Shown: positions 35,005-47,070, counted from the first letter of the stretch. The stretch: DNA of 64,000 nt from Blastobasis lacticolella (GCA_905147135.1 LR990043.1:16803584-16867583); one strand, 5' to 3'. The notes: generated from the sequence alone by a model not told the origin. Made by a program: numbers and translations.

Positions 35005-36550
35005 GTTGCCAATCGTTAAAAACTTGTTCTCGGATAACTGCTAGATACAACTTCTGGTCACCACACAATCTTTGTACCTGTAAGCGAGGAACATTTGAAA
35101 TCGATTGGATATGAGATATTCGGTATTCGCGCATAATATGTCATCGATAACACGTTAGGGTCGGGCGCTAATGGCGCCGGAGAAACATTCGTTTCACACT
35201 ATCTGGAGGTAATGGTGCAACTTTACAGCCGGCGGGGACGTTTACACGAAGCTTTATGGGTTATGTAATGTTCGTTTTGTTCCTCAAACGCGTATAAGAA
35301 GTCGGGAGAAGTGCACCGTAAATATGTTAGGAGCAAGCCCGTGGAGAAGAGAACTTAAAGTTTTCTTGCCACTTTTGCTGTGCAAGTTAAGTCGTCATTG
35401 AATTTCAGAGAGAAAAGTCGGAGAACCCTCGACCAAGTTCACTTATTCTCAAATATTTTCTAAACTACTAAACCGATTATAATTAAACAAACTTAAGAAC
35501 TATCTCGATTAAACTGGCTTTTAAATAGAGAAAACCGCATTCAAATCAGTCTATTCGTTCGGGAGCTACGATGCCACAGACAGATACACAAAGCCACAGA
35601 TATAGACGTCACACTTATAACACTACTCTTTTTTCGTCGGGAATTAAAAATAGGTACCAGGGCTTCGATTCTGGTACGGAAATCGTCTCAGTTGCAGTAA
35701 CATTACAATTGCATCGCGTGTAAAACGTGTGATTGTTATTCAAATGACAGATGTTGAGTTGCAACTTTCATGAGATCGAACTTTTCCACAATACGTTTTC
35801 TGGTACTTTAGTTGCATTATGGTTTTATATAGCTGTTGGTACTCCAATAAATAAATAAATTACTAAGTTGCATCTTTCTTAGTTGTCAAATTGCCTTCAA
35901 TTCTGCCAACGAAAACGTGTCAAAGGTCGAACAATGATTTAACTGGGATGATGCTGGGACTGACTCGGTTCCTCGACGTAGTTATAGTAACGTCACAGTT
36001 ACATTGCAACATAATAACAACTGCATTGCACACCAGAATCGGTACCCTGAGTATCAATCAGCAGTAATGTTGCTTGCTCGTATCATCCCTCTATTACAAA
36101 AACGTCAAAACTAAAGAAGTAAATACCTATACCTACGCCCTGTACACTTCTTTAGCGGAGCAACAACAAACCTAGGCATATATTATAGTAAAGTACAGAC
36201 TTCCAATATAAACACGCGTTGCGAATCTGCGAAAACACTGCCATACTTCAGGCCGTACAATGTAATCATAACAGAACCGGTCGTAACTGGAAACTGGGAG
36301 ATGACGATGGGAGTACTCGCAGTTCAGTCTACAGGGGGAGGGAGTCACGGAACTTTTGTGCAATGGAGCTGAATGGATTTCGCGATTGGCGTCGTTCCCG
36401 CCGGAGAGTACTCTCAGTTCCAGTTATACCACTTGTTTGCTATATCTCTTTTGATTTGCAAAAGGGATGAGTTTTATTCAATCTATTGATGAATGCTTTT
36501 TGAATGTAAGGTTGATTTTATTTCATAACAGCATAGAGTACTAAACTCGG
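35005..36550. other. Unassigned sequence; possible weak foldback element at 35664-36043
   Basis: CGATTCTGGTACGG near 35668 faces CACCAGAATCGGTACC near 36030, which could be degenerate inverted ends of a ~380-bp element. The interior is repetitive (CAGTAACATTACAATTGCA words). No coding feature recognised. Confidence 0.3.
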
Positions 36551-36553
36551 AGA

Positions 36554-36608
36554 TGAAATTCAAGATCAAAAGTGTAAAAAGTGTTTACACTTTTGATCAT
36601 GAATTTCA
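36554..36608. repeat. 25-bp stem palindrome
   Basis: The arms 36554-36578 and 36584-36608 pair with a single mismatch around a 5-nt spacer (core TTTACACTTTTGATC). The surrounding 8-10 bp pair imperfectly as well (TACTAAACTC...GGAGTA). Confidence 0.85.
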
Positions 36609-36924
36609 TATTGGAGTATACTTATAATTCGTGTCGTGGCTGAATTACACTATCCCCTCTCAATTTCTTGGAGTGAGACCAAATTGTACTCAGTGGCTCA
36701 GAAAGTAAGCAGTATCGTTTTCTGGCGCCTTAGACCTTTAGCACTTTGGAGATACTGTTAATACCTAATCGTTAGCCTTGACCAGCGTTGGAATTGGAGC
36801 CGCTTTCCATCAGATGAGTTTAGGTCAAATGCAAGCCTATTGTTAATAAAAAAAGCCATCCGACTGCGGAAGTACCTCCACCACAGAATACCGCAGCCAA
36901 ACAATACTATTCAAATAGTATTGT

Positions 36925-37145
36925 ATTCCTGGCGGTGAGTAAGGTTTCCAGTGCTCCATGTGATAGGTATTATACCGGCTTTGGCAGTTGAAAGGAGTTT
37001 GCCTTTTTGCTGCCAGAACAACGTGTTATAGAGGTGGACAAAGCATTGGCGACATCCCTGGTGTTGCTTATGTCTATAGACAGTGGTGATCACTTTGCAT
37101 CAGGTTTCCCGCTTGCCTATAAGCCTATTATATGACATTCAAAAA
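36925..37145 (+). repeat. Tail repeat family, long copy
   Basis: It begins TTCCTGGCGGTGAGTAAGGT and TCCAGTGCTCCATG, continues TTTGGCAGTTGAAAGGAGTTTGCC, TGCCAGAACAACGTG and GTCTATAGACAGTGGTGATCAC, and ends CCGCTTGCCTATAAGCC with an A run. It is collinear with 40915-41125 (+) and 52968-53150 (-). A retroelement 3' region is likely, without an identified parent. Confidence 0.7.
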
Positions 37146-37149
37146 AATA

Positions 37150-38075
37150 AGAATCTTTTATGGCCTTAATAAAATTTAATAAAACTTTTGAAATGAAAGA
37201 ACTACATGCCTCGTTACCATAAATCAGATTTACCAGCACCTGACTAGCTTATCCCCTATTATTAATTAAAATTGATATTATTACAAAATTTAAATTAAAT
37301 ATTTGTTAAAATTATTGACCTACACTACTAAACTTTAACCTTTGAAACCCGATCGTTACTTACTCGTCAAAAGAAATCAAGACAGTTTAATATCGCCTGT
37401 CAATGCAACATACCTTTAGGTTCAACGATGCCACCTTAATAAATTACAGCCACTCGAGTGAAAGGGCCAATTTGATTGCAGACTATTTTCTTCTATGGAT
37501 GCCCTCCATTCTTTGAAGCGACGGAATTTATGTCCTTGTCGAGCTGCGCTGGCTGGGCGGAGGAAAGAAAACAAATAAACAACTTTTTTTTTTCAAATAT
37601 AAAGCTCAGACATACGCGTTTTGTGCGCGCGTTGTCCCAAATGTCAGATAGCGCACGCCGAGTCCCGTCGCATCAGCCTTGTCACTGCCATCCAGCATCC
37701 AGCGCTCAGGCGGAAGACATTTTTACATTTTATTCACACGAATAGCGTGTCTTCTCTATATCGATAGGATGAGGAAACACCGAGAGGATAAAGCAGTGCC
37801 CCATGGGAGGCACACTAACTAAGACTTGAAATTTCATTAAAGTTTCATTTTCAAGCCTTGCTTTACGTTGACATTTCATGACTTAAAATTGGATATAATA
37901 GAGCAGGAGGTGTGAAAAACGTATTATATTATTCAAACATTTTCATCATCTGTTTTTTTACAGAACATAATCTTTGTTCACCATCATAATTTTAGGTAGG
38001 TACAATGTCCACTGCTGAATGCTGATCATAGACCATAATTATACAATGTAGATATTTATAAGTTTTTTTTTTATA
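37150..38075. other. Unassigned sequence
   Basis: The short segment around 37605-37645 (AGACATACGCGTTTTGTGCGCG) recurs at about 44968 (AGACATACGCGTTCTCTGCGCG), indicating one more small repeat family. No gene recognised. Confidence 0.4.
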
Positions 38076-38077
38076 TC

Positions 38078-38119
38078 ACTTAGGTGGCAAACAAGCTTGC
38101 GGCCTGCCTGATGGTAAGC
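38078..38119 (+). repeat. Retroelement tail family fragment
   Basis: CACTTAGGTGGCAAACAAGCTTGCGGCCTGCCTGATGGTAAGCA-type sequence preceded by a T run, matching the start of 15805-15902. Confidence 0.55.
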
Positions 38120-38837
38120 ATTAATAAGTAGATTATCGTAGTAGCAGAAATATGACACCTTATCGAATTAAATATAAAAACATAGTCATAAACATTGTAG
38201 TTACCATTTCAAGTTACAAACGTTTCAGCTAAATCGATGTAATGGACCAAGGGAAACATTGCTCATAAAGTTTCTCGTTCAATATATCTTCGCTGTACCG
38301 CCTTAGTACATTAGTGGAATCGTTCGGAATTTATGGCGGGAAATTGTGTTTTAGAAAGCTAATAAAAATATGATTTATTATGTACTAACTGTAGCGTGCA
38401 GCGTTCTTTATGAGGGGTCCATAAAACACCCATGGGCTGAAAGATTAAGTGGCTTAAGCCGTACCACAGGATGGCTGAATGAAATTGAAATTAAAACGTT
38501 CCTTTTACAGCTTAGCCGCTGCGCAACAATGTCTTAAGGCGACCGCCTTTATCGTGTTTGCATCATATTCAAAATGAAAATATTGCAAACAGATTCCAGT
38601 GAACAAACAACAAAGAAAAATACTTCTAACCAATAAAGGGGCTGAATTAGTGAAGAAATTCGCGGAACCACGTTCGTTCACGCCCCTGGAAGTAAGAAGT
38701 GAAACACGTTACCGTTTAATATAAAGTAATTTCCTTTACTTCCGCCAAAAACAATTTAGGCTCGCCGTTGTGAGAGCGATGAGCGATTGTAAAATAATTT
38801 CCAATCCTAATTGACAACCTGAGTGTTTCAGTTGGTT

Positions 38838-38995
38838 ATCTATCACGCAGAGGCCCCGGGTTCGATTCGCGGCCGGGCTGAAGTTGAAATGGTCTGGGTG
38901 CTGTATGTAGAATAAATATAAAGTTTATTAGTTTTCTACCGAACTTAACACAGCATTGCTTACTTTGGGGCTAGATGGTGGTGTGTGTGTTGTAT
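38838..38995 (+). mobile_element. Second SINE-like family, 5'-truncated
   Basis: It starts within the tRNA-like head at ATCACGCAGAGGCCCCGGGTTC, continues GAAGTTGAAATGGTCTGGGTGC and ACTTTGGGGCTAGATGGTGG, and ends in a TGTG run. Same family as 31535-31772. Confidence 0.72.
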
Positions 38996-39326
38996 AAAAT
39001 TGGCGAGACGCGTCGAGAAAAGTCGAGTTGAAACCATATCAATGATACAAACAAACTGCTAAAGGATATAAATAAGTGATGCGTATTCGATCGCGTCCCG
39101 ATCTCCATCAACCGAATTAAAGTTCCCACACGGACAGTTTCACGGTTATTTAAACCGGGTTTATTTGAACAGGACCGTAATTTAAACAGATCAGTGACGA
39201 TCCCGTGACCCCTGAAAGCGTGTTTTAACTTATCTAATTCGTTTTACGGTTTCCGGGAAGCTTAACAGAGGAAAGGTTAATTTGAACACACATACAATAA
39301 GAGCAGATGATTCACTGCGGGAATCA

Positions 39327-39570
39327 GTAGCCGTATTCACAATGATTCGAAACCGTTTCCGAACGATTCGGAATCGTCGAAGGCGAATCCGTGTCGATCG
39401 ATTCGAAAACTGTTATTCAGAATCCCGATAGATTCCACGGAAACTCTAATCTCTATAACATATGAAAATTTCATCAAAACTAACTGAAACCACATTTTCC
39501 TAAGAACTTTTGCTTCCTTTGTCGATTCCGTATCCGAATCCGATTTCCGAGCCATTGTGAATACGGCTAC
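39327..39570. mobile_element. 244-bp MITE with perfect 18-bp terminal inverted repeats
   Basis: GTAGCCGTATTCACAATG at 39327-39344 and its exact complement at 39553-39570. The inner parts repeat GATTCG/CGAATC words (CGATTCGGAATCG), allowing further folding. The minus-strand open frame inside is incidental to this symmetry. Confidence 0.9.
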
Positions 39571-40274
39571 AGGTCTGGATTTGTTCTAATGATTCACCTA
39601 ATATCTGCTTAAATACCACTTATTCTCTTTGATGAGTCGATATTAGGAGCGATAGTTACCTACCTACTGATTTCCGTTATGTAATACCTAAGTTCTCAAA
39701 TGATTTTTTATATCAAGCTTTTATCGTACGGTATAGTACCTACTCATCAAGATCATTCCAAAGAGCCCAAACACGATAGATGGATGGTTATCTTGTTGCA
39801 TTCAATAGTTCCTATGACAGCCTTCCTTCTTATATCTGACTTCATAGTGAGACCAACTCCATGACATCATATTAATGCATTGTCATCCAATTTACATACT
39901 ACTTGGCTGTTGCTAGTGTAAGGAATGAGTTCTAGAAAATTTCGCAATTATGGCGGCACCTGATAAATATTCCTGGTCAGGCTTAACCTATTTTTTGTAA
40001 TGGACGGAGCCAAAGCAAGAAAGTCTTCTTATGGTAAGTGATCACCGCCGCCCATGAACAATAACATCAGGAGGATCGCGAATACGTTGCCGAACTAAAG
40101 GAAAGTACACTAATGGTTCGATTCTTCAAGGCCCCAATGTGTCGTACCAGTTTTGGAATGTCGACGCCCCCGAAAAAAATCCCAGAACTCAGACCAATAC
40201 TTACGGGCCGCATCGATATATTTACGACAATTAAGGTTGAAACTTTCTTCGTGGAAGGTGGAAACGGTAATTCC

Positions 40275-40533
40275 AGTAGAGCTCGTCTAATCTAAAATGA
40301 CGCGCCCCACTATCGCATTAACGCACACAAGCAAGTTTAAAATATGGACGCAATACATATACAAATGCCGTTGTAATTGGTCATTCAGTTGCCGGTGAAA
40401 TTCAAACGTAGGAGCACGCGTCGTTCATTGGCTCCCACACAGATGAAGTGTCGTTATCAATATTTGCACTCACACATCGAAATCAACTAACTAAGTAGTG
40501 GGGCGCGCCATTTTAGACTAGACGAGCTTTACT
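40275..40533. mobile_element. 259-bp MITE with 37-bp terminal inverted repeats
   Basis: The left end 40275-40311 and right end 40497-40533 are complementary over 37 bp with three mismatches; cores are AGCTCGTCTA and CGCGCCCCACT. The interior is non-coding, so this is a non-autonomous DNA element. Confidence 0.9.
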
Positions 40534-40914
40534 ACCTATTGTTTATTAGGGAACTTGCCGGGCCGACCTGTGTCAGGCGGCAAATGTCGCATCGCACGGG
40601 ACCAAATTAAACAAGCAACTTTTCCGCGTTCGGCTCCTGTTTTGCATTAGTTGTTCCGTATAACGGAAAAGTTTCTGAAATATTCACAACGCTTTCACGT
40701 ATGAGGGAAAACTAATGGACCGTTCGGTAAACGAAGATAAATTCGGAATTGGGAGCTTTTGTCGTATTTATTTGGAAAAAGATAATCTAGGTAGCACGTA
40801 AGACAATTACGTCCTTCCTTTCGACCGGATTACGGTCAGCATCCAGGAAGACATTATACGTCGTTACGAATTAGAGAATGTGGGTTTATCTGTGAAATTA
40901 ATTTGTATTTTCTG

Positions 40915-41125
40915 TAGATGCTCCAGTGCTCCATGGGGTGGGGATTTGAAGAACCGTGGCTTTGGCAGTGGAGGGGCATTTGCCCGTTTTGCTGCCAGAG
41001 CAACATGCTACAGAGGTGGGCAACGCATTGGCAATACACTTGGTGTTGCTAATGTCTATAGGCAGTGGTGACCACTTTCCATTAGGTGGCCCGCTTGCCT
41101 GTTTGCCTACCGTATGACATAAAAG
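40915..41125 (+). repeat. Tail repeat family copy
   Basis: CTCCAGTGCTCCATGGGGTGG, TGGCTTTGGCAGTGGAGGGG, GCATTTGCCCGTTTTGCTGCC, GGCAGTGGTGACCACTTTCC, then CCCGCTTGCCTGTTTGCC and an A-rich end. It directly abuts the RTE-type fragment at 41128. Confidence 0.72.
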
Positions 41126-41127
41126 AT

Positions 41128-41440
41128 TTTTTTTATATTTTACAAGACAGGCATTTGGCCGCCATCTCACCTGATGGTAAGTGACGACGCGGCATAGGCC
41201 ACCCATAGAGATCTCCACAAAGGCCGGTCTTGTGCCTTCCGCGTCCAGCTGGTACCTGCGATTTTTACCAGGTCGTCGGTCCACCTTGTGAGACTTGTGC
41301 TGCGTCTTCCGGTACGTGGTCGCCACTCGAGATCTTTACTGCCCCATCGGCCATTTGTTTTGTGAGTGGGTGTGATGTCTCTTGTCCACTGCCACTTCAG
41401 CTTGGCAATCCTTCGGGCCATGTGCACATCGGTGGCTTAA
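41128..41440 (-). pseudogene. RTE-type LINE, C-terminal fragment
   Basis: The minus-strand frame 41427-41167 reads MARRIAKLKWQWTRDI, GRWGSKDLEWRPRTGRRS, LTRWTDDLVKIAGTSWTRKA and DRPLWRSLWVAYA. This chain (KLKW.W..H..R, W.P..G.R..GRP..RW.DD, W...A.DR..W) is the known C-terminal signature of RTE-type endonuclease-reverse transcriptases. The reverse transcriptase and endonuclease domains are absent. The 3' end includes CACCTGATGGTAAGTGACGACG near 41165. Confidence 0.85.
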
Positions 41441-41444
41441 AATA

Positions 41445-42435
41445 AAATAAAAAATAACTCAAGGGTAGGGTAGTAGTTCTAAAAATGTAGGTGCCACTAC
41501 CACAACTCTATATACAAAAGTCACACCACGTACCACAAAATAAAAATTCAGGGCGATCTTCACACAAATTTCATTTAATCCAGCCCTCAAAAATGTGGAA
41601 AGAAACAGGCAACGTTACTTAAACAGACTGTTGGTTTCATTAGATTCCACCACAGAATAGTAATACTACGATGTTACTTTTTTATTCTTTGCAGTGACAA
41701 ACGAGTCCACCCTTAGTCCACCTGATGTGTGGTTTGGAAAAGAACACAACCCGGGACCAACGATGATTTATTTAGGAAATAGATGATAGAAATAATATGA
41801 AGCTATAATAGTACTAAATAACAATATTCTAGGATAGTAATTCGAAATAATTTCGTGTATCCGAAACTTATACCGATTTTAAAATACCTAAAAGCTAACT
41901 AACCATCGTAATTGAAACAATTCGACAATTTAGGACAATCCAAAATAATTTCATACCAATTCTATACTGAAACCAGTAAAATAACCGTATAATAGAGGTA
42001 TCCGTAATAATCCCTATCCATGTCCGAAACACATCCTTAATACCTCTAATACCTACAGGTAGGAAAATTCCAAGTTAGATTCCGGATGATAATAAAATTA
42101 TACTTAGGTAATTATACATATATATTATATTACGGCAACGATTAACCGTTAAAGAATCGCAGGCGTGGGGGTGCGATCGCACACGGGCGGGCGGTGCGCA
42201 GCCACCGTGCGATGAGCGGCAATGGCCCGCGCCCGATCTCATGCTCCAATAGCCCGGATAAACTCATCGGCTGGGTGCAGGTTATTCCTGGGGTAAAGAG
42301 CCGGGTCTAGATTGCCGGTTAGGCGTTTTTGGGGCCTCCGAAAACCTAGCTGTAGACACTAGTAGGTGTGGTTGGCTATAAATATAAATTATGATTGTAA
42401 GTAGTCGCTACTAAGTAAGTGTAGATTATACATCA
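41445..42435. other. Unassigned sequence with a GC-rich block
   Basis: The block at about 42155-42260 is strongly GC-rich (GCGATCGCACACGGGCGGGC). I see no RNA fold, frame or promoter arrangement that explains it. Confidence 0.35.
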
Positions 42436-42437
42436 AG

Positions 42438-42600
42438 TGCCAGCGAGTGTGTTAACTAATCATTATAATCTGGACGCCTTCAAGGCTACAGTGAATAGGC
42501 TGTTCCCAGACAGGTATGCTCCATCTTCGGCCGCATCGTTACTTACCACCAGGTGAAATGAAGGTAATTTGCCTGGCTAGACTAATATATAAAAAAAAAG
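42438..42600 (+). pseudogene. Jockey/CR1-like LINE 3' end
   Basis: The reading frame gives YNLDAFKATVNRLFPDRY followed by a stop and a CACCAGGTGAAATGAAGG 3' end with an A run. It matches the termini at about 45.2 and 48.4 kb. Only the last ~25 codons survive. Confidence 0.75.
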
Positions 42601-42829
42601 TGACTTGTGGCCGCATAGACCGCCTAATAGCCTTGTTTTGAAGAAATCGATTGATCAAGGCTAAGCTGGATTGGCTTACTTGCCTTATTCTAGTGCCGTT
42701 TCGTGTATCTTGATGCGGGACAGTGGTAACTAGGTCTCGTAAATTGTTTTTCTATCATGATATCATACCTACATATTATGTATTTATTTTTATGTATTTA
42801 TAAATATTTTTTTTAGGTAGTATAACGTC

Positions 42830-43080
42830 CGTGACGTACCCAAACAATGGGACCACAGAATACCAGCGCTGTGAGTCGTTTCTTGCGCCTCACAGCACAT
42901 GCTGAGTGGGTACCATTTACGCTGGCCGCCGCGGCACCGACAGTGTCATGGGAGGATAGATATTGTCTTAATTAAGATATTTTAAGTGTTAATGTGTCCG
43001 TTGTCTGTAATTGTAACTGTTATTGTGTCGTGGTGTGCTATGTGTAATAAATGTCTTTTTTTCTTTCTTTCTTTCTTTCA
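42830..43080 (+). repeat. Probable retroelement 3' region ending in (CTTT)n
   Basis: It contains ACCAGCGCTGTGAGTCGTTTC, CTCACAGCACATGCTGAGTGG and an AATAAATGTC poly(A)-like signal, followed directly by (CTTT)n at about 43050-43078. The parent element is not identified. Confidence 0.45.
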
Positions 43081-43374
43081 AAATTATACCTACAACAAAA
43101 CAGTAAAAGTGGTCCAAGTCAACCATTGTACATATTTTCAATGAAGCTAACCTAATGGATTGACCCGCAACGCGCCGAGTCGGACAAGATGGGCATTGAA
43201 ATTATTGTAAAAGTATAATACTGGGTACATTGTCCCATTAATTCGAGCGATTACGTTCAGTGGTTTGTCCAAGAGCTACGAATAACCTTTTTCACGCCTG
43301 AAAAGCCTTGGATCAACAAGCTTATAGGAAAGTTTGTGCGGAGTAAATACAAACTCCCAAATATAGTCGATTAT

Positions 43375-43577
43375 CTATACATAGTATAAAACAAAGTCGT
43401 TTCCCACCGAAAGTCTCTATGTATCTATGTATCTATGTACGCTTAGATCCTTTAAACTACGCAACGTTATAATGCGGCTTTCAACGCAACGAGGAAGGTT
43501 TATAAGCAAGAAAAAAGGGTAGGTTAAAGGGGTAAAGTAGGTGTACGCAAACGTAATCGCGCCGGGTCTATTAGTGT
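43375..43577 (+). repeat. Middle-repetitive element (ATAGTATAAAACAAAGTCG family)
   Basis: CATAGTATAAAACAAAGTCG, tandem TATGTATC words, TTTAAACTACGCAACG, GAGGAAGGTTTATAAGCAAG, and the ACGTAATCGCGCCGGG end. Collinear with the copies at 23.2 and 23.8 kb. Confidence 0.7.
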
Positions 43578-44125
43578 CAAATAATCCATTGCTTGATAAT
43601 TAGCGTCAAGAGTTTAATAACATAATTATTTCATTTTATTTACACTGATATTCTTTAGGTATTAGGTAGGTAGGTATTTCTTTAATATTAAATATAGCAC
43701 TCTGTTTTTTGGAGTAGCTTTTGTTTACAAAGAGAGCTTGTCCATCGCCAAACAGTAGGTACAGCTTAAACTCTAGGGAAGAAGATATCGAAATCGAATT
43801 CAGAGCGGATGATGACGCGGCAAAAGCCATTTTTACTACCGGTTGTAGTGCTTTGCGAAGCCCAAGGAGTCCGTTGGGATGGGTACGACCTTTTATCTAT
43901 ATTTTTGCTAACAGAAAAAAATGCTTACGATGTTGTGGTTGTGTGAAGTAAAATTTTGTCGAATGTAAGTCCTCTCAATGAAAATGCAATAGCGGTTTTG
44001 AGATATTATTGAGAATTGGTCCTTTCACGTTGAACATATCGCAGGGACATTGCCAAAACATGACAGTATAATTACAATGTTATTTGCCAATCACTTTATT
44101 TTTGTATCACACCGTAATTTGATAC

Positions 44126-44212
44126 TACCCTGAGTTGATGGAGTTCCGCTACCCTGAGTTGATGCAGCTCCACTGCCCTGAGTTGATGGAGCTCCGCTAC
44201 TCTGAAAGCTCC
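44126..44212. repeat. 24-bp tandem repeat, about 3.6 units
   Basis: Units start at 44126, 44150 and 44174, with a partial unit from 44198. The consensus is TACCCTGAGTTGATG(G/C)AG(T/C)TCC(G/A)C. Unit-to-unit identity is high, suggesting a recent expansion. Confidence 0.9.
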
Positions 44213-45054
44213 ACTTTACATGGCTTTTCTACGGATTATCAGAATATTATTCTATTCTAACCTAACCTAATCTAGCCTACATATAAACCTGTTTCCTTGT
44301 AAAATTACAAAAACGCCAGTAAACTCAAACGCATAATAATATATAATCATGTAATCAGGAATAACGAAAATTAGGTCTTTGGATACTTAATAGGTTTTAT
44401 GAACGATAATTCCTTCTATCAATCTAAACACTAGGTTCGTAGGAACTATAAATAAATTATCTGATTGTTGATTCTATTCCCATCAAAATTATTTTAATAA
44501 TATCTATTCTAAAATAATCAAAACGTTTTTAACATGTACTATAACTTTGCATATGTTTACTAATTCTTGCTCCAAATGTTTATCAAGGTCCCATGTGAAA
44601 ATGTGCCATTGTACACGTAACGTGGCGTTAATCCGAACGGGCCGATATATCGAGCTAACCGGCAAAGTACACGGCTTAACAGGATTAGTCGCTATGAATA
44701 CCGATTGGGACTCCACGTTTTACATAACTTAATAATTCGCAGGCACAACGTTTACTGGCAGTAATGGGTTTAGGGAGATCGAAGATTGTGGCCAAATAAG
44801 CCTTGCACCTTAAAAACCTACAAAATAATCTTACTTATATTACTTTTATAAGAATAAGTACAAGTATTACTAATATAATACTAACAAATATGGCTTAAAT
44901 TATTAAGTAACTATACTATCTATAGTCTGAAATAAATATATTTTTATTAGAGTTAGAGCCCGTACAGACATACGCGTTCTCTGCGCGCTTGGTCCCAAAT
45001 GCTTATGCATTTTTGGGTTCTGTATACTAATAATATAAGGCTTGTTTTATTATC

Positions 45055-45300
45055 TTTTAAGAACAATAGTGAATGCGAAGCGCCCGTCTAGTCACCGCGT
45101 AATATCACAATCTCCGCTTGGTTCAACCTTTATAAAATGCGTGCGGCTAACTAATGGAACACGTTGCGTGCGTATGTTCCCTGATCATTATTATCTGGAA
45201 ACCTTCAAGGCTAGAGTGAATACACTGTTCCTAGACAGTAATTCGTCACATACCACCAGGTGATATGGCGGTCAATTGCCCGGCTAGTGTAAAATAAAAA
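45055..45300 (+). pseudogene. Jockey/CR1-like LINE 3' end
   Basis: The frame reads STFIKCVRLTNGTRC, FPDHYYLETFKARVNTLFLD and ends near 45263, followed by CACCAGGTGATATGGCGGTC and an A-rich tail. It corresponds to the end of the 47.2-48.5-kb element. The usual WN.LP motif is degraded. Confidence 0.75.
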
Positions 45301-45304
45301 AAAT

Positions 45305-46370
45305 GCAGGTGCTACGCGGTGGCAACCACTATGGTGTCGGTGTCCGGTCTTATACGATCGTAGCACTTACGCTGATTGGTAACTGGTAAAGCGATGAGAA
45401 GGCGGTTGCGACGCGTAGGTGGTTTGCAAGCGTAGACATATAAACGGGTTCTAAGAAGGACACACGGCAACAAAGCGACGAGAGTAAATGAGTATGTATT
45501 CGTTGTACAAAATAACAGAAAATAACAGAGCGCTAGTGCGCACAGTGCACAGTAGAGGAACTTTGCGCCACGGCATAGAATTGGATATTTACAAAGAACA
45601 TGTCGTACCGATGCTGCGCAGTTACGCGTAGTACGGTCACACTTTTATTATTCAAACAGAAGAAAATCAGATGATCAATAGTACTAAATATACCGCTTAA
45701 CAAATGGGTACTATTACTGCTGCACACAGGACTTTCCACAAAAGCTTCAATTTAAGAACTCGATCGTGTCCTATCCCTCCATAATAGAAACAAAAGAGCA
45801 AGACAATTGATTAGAATTGATTGAAAACTATGCACTTTGTAAATCTTAACGGCTGGAGACAATGGGGTAATAGTAATACCATCCACGGTTGTAGGGTCGA
45901 AGTTCGCAGCTGGACAAAGGCTGGACATAAGCTTCCTCATAACTCGATAGGTATCTAAGCATTACGCTGCCCGCATCCGACTTCTAATGTCCCTCGCCAA
46001 CGCACTGCTTCCGAGGTCATTGCTAATTATATATTTACGTACCTACTAAATTGACATTTCTTTTTTTGACATTTTATTGAGTACTGTTGTAATTATTTTT
46101 ACATTATAATTGAGACATTCTTTTGACATTTTATTATGGTAAGTTCATAATGTTTCTAATTTAATTAATCAATCAAGTTGACTGCTTATTATTTAAATGA
46201 TATATTGTTGTGAAAATTTACGTTTCTTAATGTATTATTATTTTATATTCGTGTGCCATTCGGCGTAATATAGAGGACATTGTTCACTTCTAAAAACGCA
46301 GACATATCAAAATTAGGTAGTTTTCTAAGCTTAAATTTTATGGACTTTACAGAAAACATGGCATAACAGT
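45305..46370. other. Unassigned sequence
   Basis: A short segment at about 45838-45875 (TGTAAATCTTAACGGCTGGAGACAATGGGG) recurs at about 46694-46732. No gene recognised. Confidence 0.4.
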
Positions 46371-46372
46371 AC

Positions 46373-46418
46373 TACTTTCGCACTATATACGGCATAACTT
46401 GAATATAGTGCGAAAGTA
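46373..46418. repeat. Perfect 16-bp stem hairpin
   Basis: TACTTTCGCACTATAT (46373-46388) pairs exactly with 46403-46418 across 14 nt. Related words (GGCATAAC, ATATAGTG, AGTGGACA) repeat nearby, suggesting a decayed element end. Confidence 0.75.
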
Positions 46419-46944
46419 AATATTTTATAGTAGACGTTTCAATATAGTGGACAATTTCGTAATTTTCGTTTAAAGGACATTTTGACACACTAGTGGATCA
46501 TCTGAACCTAATAAGTAACCTACAAAGGCCTAGGGCTTACGTAAGCTGTAATAGAAATAGTATCTAGATACTGTACCCTACCTCGGACAGTACCTATTTT
46601 CTCCCATTTGGATCGGAGGCAGTGCGTAGAAACTGTAGAAACACAGCAAGCTGAGCAAGACCAATGGAAATGTAACATTTCCCCATCGGCTGTGTAAATC
46701 TTAAACGGCAGGAGACAATGGGGGCGGCACATTAAGTTTGCGGCAGAGGGGGCGCGGGGCGCGGTAATGAGCGAACTTACTGCGATTAGAGAAGTTATTG
46801 TTCCCGTTCCGCTCACCGCAATCGTTGTAGCGGGGGCGCCTTGGTTCATGATTAATGACGCAGTCTCACACTTTCGTTCAAAGAAATAAATGTAAGTATT
46901 GATTGATCTTGTACAATGTTGGATTTAAGAGCGGAGCTTCTAGC

Positions 46945-47070
46945 AGCGTCGGGTTGCGCGTCTGTCAGTCTTCTACAGGTTGCATTTCGGAGAGTGTGCG
47001 AAGTAGTTGAACTCCATTCCGCCGGCCCCTTTCCGTAATTGGGAAACTCGGTCCTGGCGAACGTTTCATT
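46945..47070 (+). pseudogene. LINE fragment (same region as 48173-48300)
   Basis: GTCGGGTTGCGCGTCTGTC, CGGAGAGTGTGCGAAG and CATTCCGCCGGCCCC match the C-terminal coding region of the downstream LINE, with a stop-creating change (AAGTAG). It lies within a stretch where an unrelated minus-strand frame also stays open. Confidence 0.7.

Noticed and set aside
39337..39555. 72-codon minus-strand frame
   Set aside because: It lies entirely within a MITE defined by perfect 18-bp terminal inverted repeats.
46520..46849. 109-codon minus-strand frame
   Set aside because: No recognised domain; parts of the sequence recur at 45.8 kb as repeat-like DNA, so I do not call it a gene.
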